A stretch of 8,254 bases of DNA, taken from NCBI GenBank assembly GCA_035485475.1, contig DATHOA010000070.1, positions 1 through 8,254 on the forward strand. The letters are read 5' to 3'. The notes beneath the pieces were generated by a model. That model was not told where the DNA came from and did no database searches. It saw only the letters and a list, made by a program, of their open reading frames with translations. This DNA is from DAIDKA01 sp035485475. Its GTDB lineage: Bacteria; Pseudomonadota; Gammaproteobacteria; Steroidobacterales; Steroidobacteraceae. This document shows positions 1 through 5,682 of this stretch, one piece after another (within the stretch, counting starts at the first letter, position 1; each line of letters begins with the position of its first letter). The position numbers and the translations under genes are program-made.

Positions 1-1346
1 GGATAATCCGCCTTGGGCAGCGGGTCCTGCCAGATCAGGTCCACCTGCGGCACATCCGGACCCAGATAGCGGGCGCGCGGCCCCATGTCGCGGTGGGTCA
101 GCTTGAACCACGCTTTGGCGAACTCGAGTTTGAACTCCTCCGGATGATCGTGAAAGCGCTGCACGATCTTGTGGTAGGCCGGGTCGAACTTCAGCGCCAG
201 GTCCGTCGTGAACATCAGCGGCGCGTGGCGTACGGTCGGATCCTGTGCATCCGGCGTCAGTACCGCGGCATTCGGATCGTCCGGAATCCACTGCGTTGCA
301 CCCGCTGGGCTCTTTGTCTTCACCCAGTTGTACGTCAATAGATTGTCCAGGTACTGCGTCGTGAAGAACACCGGGCTGGAAGTCCAGGAACCTTCCAGAC
401 CACTGGTGATGGTGTCATCTCCATTGCCCTTCCCGCAGCTGTTCTTCCAGCCCAGACCCTGCTCCTCCACCCCGGCGGCGGCGGGCTCGGGTCCGAGGCA
501 CTTGCCGGCCTCATGCGCGCCGTGCGCCTTGCCAAAGCTGTGGCCCCCGGCAATCAGCGCGACGGTTTCTTCGTCATTCATCGCCATCGCGGCGAAGGCC
601 TGGCGGATGTCCTTGGCGGCCGCCAGCGGATCCGGGTTGCCGTTCGGACCTTCCGGGTTCACGTAGATCAGGCCCATCTGTTCCGCGGCCAGCGGTTTCT
701 GCAATTGTCCGTTGCTGTGGCGCTCATCCGCGAGCCACTTCAACTCGGGGCCCCAATAGACGAGGTCCGGCTCCCAATCGTCGGTGCGGCCGCCGGCAAA
801 GCCAAAGGTCTGAAAGCCCATGGACTCCATCGCCACGTTGCCGGTCAGAACCATGAGATCGCCCCAGGAGATGCTCTGGCCGTACTTCTGCTTGACGGGC
901 CACAGCAGCCGCCGCGCCTTGTCGAGGCTGGCATTGTCCGGCCAGCTGTTGAGCGGCTCGAAGCGCTGATCGGCACCGTCAGCGCCGCCGCGTCCGTCAA
1001 AGATGCGGTAGGTGCCGGCACCGTGCCAGGCCATGCGGATGAAGAACGGGCCGTAATTGCCGTAGTCGGCCGGCCACCAGTCCTGTGAGGTCGTCAGGAC
1101 CTTGCGGATGTCCGCCTTGACGGCGTTGAGATCGAGCTTCGCGAAGGCCTCGGCGTAGTCGAATTGCGAACCCAGCGGATTTGATCTTTCGTCATGCTGG
1201 CGCAGTGGCGACAGGTCCAGGTGGTCAGGCCACCAGAAACTCGCGGACTGGGGTGCGCCCTGGGGCGCGTCGGCGTAGGCCGGCAGCAGGGGCAGTGCCG
1301 CGGCGAGCGCACAGGCTACGAACATTCGGGGTAGAGTGTTCCGCAT
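1..1346 (-). CDS. katG: Catalase-peroxidase KatG with signal peptide, N-terminal 448 residues (cut by window edge)
   Basis: This haem enzyme removes hydrogen peroxide by catalase and peroxidase reactions. The frame is open from ATG at 1346-1344 to the left edge, giving 448 of the roughly 720-740 residues usual for the family. The distal site is in FFIRMAWHGAGTYR (Arg104, Trp107, His108). The Trp-Tyr-Met adduct partners are Trp107, Tyr228 (GLIYVNPEG) and Met254 (AAMAMND). The proximal haem ligand is His269 (GGHSFGKAHG), with Trp321 and Asp382 as the likely proximal partners. Ser315 and Arg419 (HRDMGP) are also present. Residues 1-24 form a signal peptide (basic start, hydrophobic core, LLPAYA before DAPQ), so export to the periplasm is inferred, as in KatP-type enzymes. 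A GAGGA ribosome site lies 6 bases before the ATG. Transcription probably starts from the OxyR-type control region just upstream. Identity is very secure; location is inferred. Confidence 0.97.
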   Translation of the reverse strand, partial: MRNTLPRMFVACALAAALPLLPAYADAPQGAPQSASFWWPDHLDLSPLRQHDERSNPLGSQFDYAEAFAKLDLNAVKADIRKVLTTSQDWWPADYGNYGPFFIRMAWHGAGTYRIFDGRGGADGADQRFEPLNSWPDNASLDKARRLLWPVKQKYGQSISWGDLMVLTGNVAMESMGFQTFGFAGGRTDDWEPDLVYWGPELKWLADERHSNGQLQKPLAAEQMGLIYVNPEGPNGNPDPLAAAKDIRQAFAAMAMNDEETVALIAGGHSFGKAHGAHEAGKCLGPEPAAAGVEEQGLGWKNSCGKGNGDDTITSGLEGSWTSSPVFFTTQYLDNLLTYNWVKTKSPAGATQWIPDDPNAAVLTPDAQDPTVRHAPLMFTTDLALKFDPAYHKIVQRFHDHPEEFKLEFAKAWFKLTHRDMGPRARYLGPDVPQVDLIWQDPLPKADY

Positions 1347-1377
1347 GATTGGTCCTCGTGACAAGGATGTAAGGGAA

Positions 1378-1440
1378 TGTCGGCCCGGAAATTCTAGGGA
1401 TTCCCTTTCATAGAGGTGATCGTTTGTTCCTGTCGGCCCG
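1378..1440. repeat. Pair of direct repeats TGTCGGCCCG in the katG control region
   Basis: The same 10 bases, TGTCGGCCCG, occur at 1378-1387 and 1431-1440, 53 bp apart on the same strand. The first copy covers the predicted katG transcription start. The second lies in the middle of the OxyR-type site and supplies part of its central spacer. A second regulator or chance could explain them; there is no direct evidence for a function. Confidence 0.4.
1391..1419 (-). promoter_or_regulatory. Candidate katG promoter
   Basis: Reading toward katG, TAGAAT (1396-1391) matches the sigma-70 -10 consensus at 5 of 6 bases. Seventeen bases upstream the -35 position holds TCACCT (1419-1414), which is poor. 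A good -10 with a poor -35 next to an activator site is what an OxyR-activated promoter usually looks like. An 11-base palindrome, AGGGATTCCCT (1396-1406), sits between the two elements. Transcription would start near 1384, leaving a leader of about 38 bases before the katG ATG. The promoter is inferred from sequence only. Confidence 0.5.
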
Positions 1441-1455
1441 ATAGAGGAAATCTAT
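1419..1455. promoter_or_regulatory. OxyR-type operator, four tetranucleotides spaced by 7 bases
   Basis: The sequence reads ATCG (1419-1422), 7 bases, CTGT (1430-1433), 7 bases, ATAG (1441-1444), 7 bases, CTAT (1452-1455). The known OxyR tetramer site is ATAG-N7-CTAT-N7-ATAG-N7-CTAT, so 14 of the 16 specified bases match and the half next to the plus-strand gene is perfect. The site lies just upstream of, and touching, the weak -35 of katG, the usual place for OxyR activation. Its far end is 15-21 bases from the start of the divergent plus-strand gene, so bound protein could also affect that gene. No oxyR gene is in the window. The site is a strong sequence match; binding is inferred. Confidence 0.72.
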
Positions 1456-1470
1456 CCGCAACCGGAGTGC

Positions 1471-2700
1471 GTGTGCGTGCATCTTGCAATCAAGATCGTT
1501 GGCGGCCTGGTCGGCGTGAGCCTCACGCTGTTTGTTGCGGCCTTGGCGATCAATCTTTTTGATGAACAGCCCACGCCGACGGCGCGCAGCCTGCTGACAG
1601 CGCCGTCGAATCCCTACCCCGCCCAGAGCAACATATATGTGGCAATGGCTGGATTCACCCGCAGCTCGGACGCGCACGAGCTCGAATTCCACGGCGGCGG
1701 GACATTCGCGGCGCCGCTCGACTCCTCGATTTGGTCAATTGCCAGGGCGCACCCGGACGCGGTGGTCGCCTTGCGCAACGCGAACCAGGAGCTCTATGCG
1801 CGATACCTCGCCTTACACGATCTGCAGGGGTACTTTGATACGGCGCGACCGCCTCTCATGGCGCCGACCTTCTACGTGCCGCAGCTCGTCCAAGAACTTT
1901 TTCTGGCTGACGTCGCTACGCGCGTGCAGACGGGCACCCCGCAACAACAGCGCGCCGCGCTGAGTGATCTGCAAAAGGATCTTCTGCTGTGGAAGGCCGT
2001 GCTGAAAGGCAACAGTACGCTACCGTCAAAGATGCTGGCGGCCGGGGCACTTCACGCCGACCTGCTGCTGGTCGCGGACTTCGTGAATGACCCACACGCG
2101 GACCTGACGCTGCTCGATGCGAACCGCACAGCGCTCGTTATCCCCTTCGACCTCACTGATTGGCACATTGGGGGTGGGTTTGCCGCGGAATTGCGCCACA
2201 TCGACTCCGTGTTGCGCGGAATATCCTGGACCAACCTGCAGGTTCGGTTCTTCAAGCTTCACGCTACCGAGAATGTGGCGGCTGAGCGAATGGAGCAACT
2301 GCAGGTACTCGCTGATGCCAATCCCGCCGATTTCTCCAAGGGCCGCGCGGCATACCGGACGTGGCTCGAGCGCCAAGCCACGATTGCATCGCCCCGCGTG
2401 ATTTACAATCCGCTCGGAAAGATCGTTCTATTGGCCGAAAGGGACATCGCCTACGACGACTACATCAGTCGGGTCTACGACGTTGCGGCAATGCAAAGGC
2501 TCGTATGCCTGGACTACCAGATCAGACAACAGAACGTTGCGGCACCGGACGTTTCCGCATTCATGGCCCGGCATCCGCAATGGGCGACCCATCCGATCGA
2601 CGGCAAGCCGTTCCACTGGGATAGCGCTACGGGAACGATGGCCGTGATGACCACTGGCACACAGTCGACCGGCCGCCGCTTCAGCCTGGTTCTGCCTTGA
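1471..2700 (+). CDS. Unrecognised protein with one N-terminal membrane segment
   Basis: I do not recognise this family. The frame runs 409 codons from GTG at 1471. A CGGAG ribosome site at 1463-1467 is only 3 bases from it but 9 bases from an in-frame GTG at 1477, which is the likelier start. No ATG start would keep the hydrophobic segment. Residues 5-28 are hydrophobic (IVGGLVGVSLTLFVAALAI) and form a membrane anchor or uncleaved signal. About 380 residues follow with mixed alpha/beta character, probably periplasmic. Visible marks are NIYVAMAGF near residue 54, a Leu/Ala-rich helical middle, YNPLGKIVLL near residue 311, and a C-terminal IDGKPFHWDSATG. The gene is divergent from katG, shares its control region, and ends inside the transglutaminase-like gene by 20 bp. 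Codon use looks native. It is surely coding; the function is unknown. Confidence 0.85.
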   Translation: MCVHLAIKIVGGLVGVSLTLFVAALAINLFDEQPTPTARSLLTAPSNPYPAQSNIYVAMAGFTRSSDAHELEFHGGGTFAAPLDSSIWSIARAHPDAVVALRNANQELYARYLALHDLQGYFDTARPPLMAPTFYVPQLVQELFLADVATRVQTGTPQQQRAALSDLQKDLLLWKAVLKGNSTLPSKMLAAGALHADLLLVADFVNDPHADLTLLDANRTALVIPFDLTDWHIGGGFAAELRHIDSVLRGISWTNLQVRFFKLHATENVAAERMEQLQVLADANPADFSKGRAAYRTWLERQATIASPRVIYNPLGKIVLLAERDIAYDDYISRVYDVAAMQRLVCLDYQIRQQNVAAPDVSAFMARHPQWATHPIDGKPFHWDSATGTMAVMTTGTQSTGRRFSLVLP

Positions 2701-3502
2701 CTTCATCGGCCCAGACACGGAAGCCCTCGAGCACGTTCGGTCCGAATGTCATGCTGATGGCAACGTCGGCGGCGTCGCGACCGCGGGCGATCAGTACGCG
2801 CCCTATGCGCGGTGTGTTGTTGCGGGCATCAAACGTGTGCCAGGACCCGCCGATATACGCTTCAAACCAACCGGCGAAGTCCATCGGCCCATCGACGACA
2901 GGAACGCCGATATCACTGAGGTAGCCGGTGCAATAGCGCGCTGGAATATTCAAACACCGACATAGTGCAATCGCCAGGTGCGCGAAGTCTCGACAGACTC
3001 CCTTCTGTTCGCGGAATGCTTCGGAGGCCGTTCGGGTGGGACGCGCGAACTCATAGCCGAACGTAATGTGTGTGTGGACGAAATTACAGACGCTCTGCAC
3101 GCGTGGCGCGCCTTTGGCGGTAGTGCCAAACAGGTTCCATGCGGCAGTGCTCAGATTATCCGTATCGCAGTAGCGGCTGCCGAGCAGATAGACCAGCGTC
3201 TCCTGCGGCAGGTTCTCCACGGCGTGCTCCTGCGCATCCGCGAAGACGGGATCTGGCAGCCCGCGATCCCTGATCAGGGCGTCGGCGGTGATGCGCATCG
3301 ACCCGGCGGGTGCGACCAGGCGGGTGCACAGGTTGCCAAAACCGTCGTGATAGGACAGCAGCGGTACCCATGGATCGGTGATCATGCTGTCCGAACGAAC
3401 CAGATCATTGACCCGCGTATGATGGATATGCAGATTCATGATCATCGGAGTGGACTGTGGGCACTGAAATATCAGTTCGTAACCCAAACGCATTTGTAAC
3501 AT
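2681..3502 (-). CDS. Transglutaminase-like (papain-fold) protein, partner of Anbu
   Basis: This 273-residue protein belongs to the bacterial transglutaminase-like superfamily (COG1305 type), probably a cytoplasmic cysteine hydrolase or amide-bond enzyme; the substrate is unknown. The N-terminal 70 residues match the beta-rich domain of the family (RLGYELIFQCPQSTPM). The core follows: the nucleophile region is GVCRDFAHLAIALCR with Cys170, and the Asp of the triad is in WHTFDARNN (Asp225). At the usual catalytic His position the sequence is DFAGWFE, with Ala210 instead of His; His222 lies close by. From memory, close bacterial relatives also lack His there, so this may be normal for the subfamily. 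The ATG at 3502 overlaps the stop of the upstream Anbu gene by one base (TGATG), which decides the start over a TTG at 3505 and suggests coupled translation. The stop lies inside the convergent gene. Confidence 0.92.
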   Translation of the reverse strand: MLQMRLGYELIFQCPQSTPMIMNLHIHHTRVNDLVRSDSMITDPWVPLLSYHDGFGNLCTRLVAPAGSMRITADALIRDRGLPDPVFADAQEHAVENLPQETLVYLLGSRYCDTDNLSTAAWNLFGTTAKGAPRVQSVCNFVHTHITFGYEFARPTRTASEAFREQKGVCRDFAHLAIALCRCLNIPARYCTGYLSDIGVPVVDGPMDFAGWFEAYIGGSWHTFDARNNTPRIGRVLIARGRDAADVAISMTFGPNVLEGFRVWADEVKAEPG

Positions 3503-4269
3503 CAAAGCTCCACAGCGGGGGATGGTGGTGAGGCCTCTGGCCCAGGTACGTCGGGTAGGCGCCGAAACACATCGCGGACACCCTCACTCCATTCATTGCT
3601 GAGGGACTTGAAGTACGCGTCCCCCGGCTCGAATCGGTGACGACGATTGAGCCTGAGGCTGTCCCGTTCGCAGCACACCAGGTCGATGGGCATGCCGACG
3701 GAGAGGTTACTGCGCATGGTGGAATCGAAGGACACCAGCACGCATTTCATGGCGTCGCTCAGGTTCGTCGCTGAAGTGATGACGCGATCAATGATTGGCT
3801 TGCCATACTTTGCCTCGCCCGTTTGAAAAAACGGAGTCTCCGCACTGGCCTCGATGAAGTTGCCCTCGGCAAAGGTCCGGAACAATCGCAAGGGTTCGCC
3901 CTTGATCTGACCGCCGATGATGAAGGACGCGTTGAATGGACTGGCCCTGGTGGCCACGTACTTGGCGTCGCGACGCTCGACATCCCGCACGGCATCCGAA
4001 ACCATGACGGCGACATCGAACATGGTGCGAGCACTCCAGATACTGGCGAGGTCATCTCCCTGTGCCGCACCGCGCTGCTTGAGCACACTGATGACCGCCT
4101 GGGTCCCGGCCAGGTTTCCGGAACTGAGCAATACGATGGCTCGATCACCGGGGCGCTCGAACACGGTCATCTTGCAGAACATCGCGAAATTATCGACGCC
4201 GGCATGGGTACGGGAGTCCGAGGCGAGCACAATGCCGTCCGTCAGCAACACGCCAACACAATAGGTCAT
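3502..4269 (-). CDS. Anbu-type proteasome-like protein (predicted proteasome-type protease)
   Basis: This 255-residue protein matches Anbu (ancestral beta subunit, COG3484), a bacterial relative of HslV and proteasome beta subunits. It starts directly with Met-Thr (MTYCVGVLLTDGIVLASDSRT), so Met removal would expose Thr as the N-terminal nucleophile. Asp18 and Lys33 (FCKMTVF) fit the rest of the proteasome active site. Family marks are LLSSGNLAGTQAV (residues 48-59), ETPFFQTGEAKYGKPI (144-159) and the block around FDSTMRSNLSVGMPIDL (181-197). The last 20 or so residues are a Pro-rich tail. A GAGGA ribosome site precedes the ATG by 10 bases. It is the first gene of a two-gene unit with the transglutaminase-like gene. 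Anbu proteins form ring or spiral assemblies, but their substrates are not established. The usual ATP-grasp and alpha-E partners are not adjacent; a divergent oxidoreductase gene lies upstream instead. Confidence 0.95.
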   Translation of the reverse strand: MTYCVGVLLTDGIVLASDSRTHAGVDNFAMFCKMTVFERPGDRAIVLLSSGNLAGTQAVISVLKQRGAAQGDDLASIWSARTMFDVAVMVSDAVRDVERRDAKYVATRASPFNASFIIGGQIKGEPLRLFRTFAEGNFIEASAETPFFQTGEAKYGKPIIDRVITSATNLSDAMKCVLVSFDSTMRSNLSVGMPIDLVCCERDSLRLNRRHRFEPGDAYFKSLSNEWSEGVRDVFRRLPDVPGPEASPPSPAVEL

Positions 4270-4328
4270 ACGCCAGTTTCCTCAGTGCATGGGTGCGAAT
4301 ACTGCATGCATGCCGCTTCTCTTAGGTG

Positions 4329-4357
4329 ATGATACGCGAGGACAGAGGGCGCGTCGG
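4329..4357 (-). promoter_or_regulatory. Weak candidate promoter for the Anbu-transglutaminase unit
   Basis: Reading toward the Anbu gene, TATCAT (4334-4329) matches the -10 consensus at 5 of 6 bases. CCGACG (4357-4352) lies 17 bases upstream and keeps only the GAC core of the -35. This would give a leader of about 55 bases. The whole gap, 4270-4450, separates two divergent genes and must hold promoters in both directions; I see no clear promoter for the plus-strand gene. It also holds the 10-base palindrome GCATGCATGC at 4304-4313. Confidence 0.28.
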
Positions 4358-4450
4358 TACGGCGACCCACATAAGTTGCGCGGATCGGTGGTCCAGTCCC
4401 AGAATGACTCCAGCGCGGCTTTCTTTATCTGCGCCGGGGGAATCGCATCC

Positions 4451-5557
4451 ATGACTCGATCTTCCAAGATCGTCAGGGTCAGCGCGCTGGTGCTCGTCGT
4501 TGCGCTGGCATGTGCGGCTTTTGCCTTGTCGCATGACTCGCCGGCGGTCCAAGTGCCGATGCTTCCAAGCGGCACCCTGCGGATGCAGGCCATTGTCATT
4601 CCCCAGTACGGCTCAGCGGATGTCCTGAAGCTCGAGGACGTGGCGAAGCCGACTCCGGCGCACGATGAACTGCTGATCAAGGTTCACGCCGCGTCCATCA
4701 ATCCTCTCGACTGGCACCGCATGCACGGCACACCCTACGTGGCGCGGGTCCGGATAGGAATGGGCCGACCGAAACTGCCACGATTGGGCGTCGATTTCGC
4801 AGGAACGGTCGAAGCAATCGGCGCAGACGTAAAACTGCTCAAGGTGGGCGAGGAGATCTTTGGTACGGCCGACGGAGCCTTGGCCGAGTATGTGACCTCG
4901 ACGGAAGTCGGCTTGGCCACGAAGCCCACCAACATGACCTTCCAGCAGGCAGCCTCAGTGCCGGTTGCAGGACTTACGGCGCTGCAGGGCCTGCGCGATG
5001 CGGGACAGATGCGGCCGGGGTGGAAGGTCTTGATCAACGGTGCCTCTGGAGGCGTAGGCACTTTTGCCGTACAGATCGCCAAGGCGCTTGGCGCCGAGGT
5101 CACGGGTGTTTGCAGTACGAGCAACGTCCAGATGGTGCGCTCCATTGGCGCCGACCATGTCATTGATTACACGGCGCAGGACTACACCAAGGGCGCACAA
5201 CGTTACGATCTGATTTTTGACACCGTGGGTAGCCACTCGGTGCTTGACGAGCGGCACGTGCTGACTCCCCACGGCACGATAGTCATCGTAGGCGCACCGA
5301 GTAATGATCCGTGGATTGGACCTATCGCGGGCTTCCTCAAGGGATATTTCATTTCACCATTTCTCGCGCAGAGAATTGTCGGCGTCCAGGCGGATGCGAA
5401 CAAAACGGACGATCTGGACACGCTGCGTGACCTCATGCAGACCGGCAAGGTGAGGCCCGTCATCGACAGACAATACCCTTTGCGTGAGGCGCCGACGGCG
5501 ATCCGCTATCTGGAAATGGGACACGCGCGCGGCAAGGTTGTCATCAGCTTGGAATAG
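4451..5557 (+). CDS. Zinc-free MDR oxidoreductase, quinone reductase-like, with N-terminal hydrophobic extension
   Basis: This 368-residue member of the medium-chain dehydrogenase/reductase superfamily resembles NADPH:quinone oxidoreductases and enoyl reductases. The MDR core starts near residue 45 (MQAIVIPQYGSADVLKLEDV). SINPLDWHRMHG replaces the Cys-containing motif of zinc alcohol dehydrogenases, so no catalytic zinc is expected. GVDFAGTVEAIG (residues 113-124) is typical. The nucleotide-binding loop is INGASGGVGTFAVQIAKALGA (195-215), and the end is GKVVISLE. Residues 8-27 are strongly hydrophobic and look like a signal or membrane anchor, which is odd for an NAD(P)H enzyme. ATG 4451 has a GGGGGA run 10 bases upstream. 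ATG at 4583 would give a normal 324-residue cytoplasmic form but has no good ribosome site. The frame is open further upstream to 4289, but that stretch does not look coding. The substrate is not known. Confidence 0.92.
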   Translation: MTRSSKIVRVSALVLVVALACAAFALSHDSPAVQVPMLPSGTLRMQAIVIPQYGSADVLKLEDVAKPTPAHDELLIKVHAASINPLDWHRMHGTPYVARVRIGMGRPKLPRLGVDFAGTVEAIGADVKLLKVGEEIFGTADGALAEYVTSTEVGLATKPTNMTFQQAASVPVAGLTALQGLRDAGQMRPGWKVLINGASGGVGTFAVQIAKALGAEVTGVCSTSNVQMVRSIGADHVIDYTAQDYTKGAQRYDLIFDTVGSHSVLDERHVLTPHGTIVIVGAPSNDPWIGPIAGFLKGYFISPFLAQRIVGVQADANKTDDLDTLRDLMQTGKVRPVIDRQYPLREAPTAIRYLEMGHARGKVVISLE

Positions 5558-5682
5558 AGGGCCTGATTAAGCTTAAGGTACTTGCCGGGGTTCATGGAAA
5601 CTTCATTTATCGGTCATTCTCGCGCCCACAAGCATCACTCAAGCTGAGCGCTCTCAAATGTGCACTCATCGAGGAGTTGAAA

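Noticed and set aside
93..1088. Plus-strand ORFs of 82-191 codons (93-341, 208-666, 513-1088)
   Set aside because: They lie opposite an intact katG frame and their translations match no family; they are shadows of a GC-rich gene.
2978..3499. 173-codon plus-strand ORF
   Set aside because: It lies opposite the transglutaminase-like gene, which has clear family motifs.
3823..4329. 168-codon plus-strand ORF
   Set aside because: It lies opposite the Anbu gene, which has clear family motifs from its first residue.
4289..4450. Longer start for the MDR gene at 4289
   Set aside because: The frame is open, but the added 54 residues look non-coding, would place the hydrophobic signal internally and would fill the divergent promoter region. 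ATG 4451 has a ribosome site.
5567..5576. TTAAGCTTAA palindrome after the MDR stop as a terminator
   Set aside because: It is short, AT-rich, has no loop and no following T-run.
5582..5620. Possible promoters for the propeller gene (TTGCCG with ATTTAT; or an ECF-like GGAAACTT)
   Set aside because: The -10 match is only 3 of 6, and the ECF reading has wrong spacing and a weak second element.
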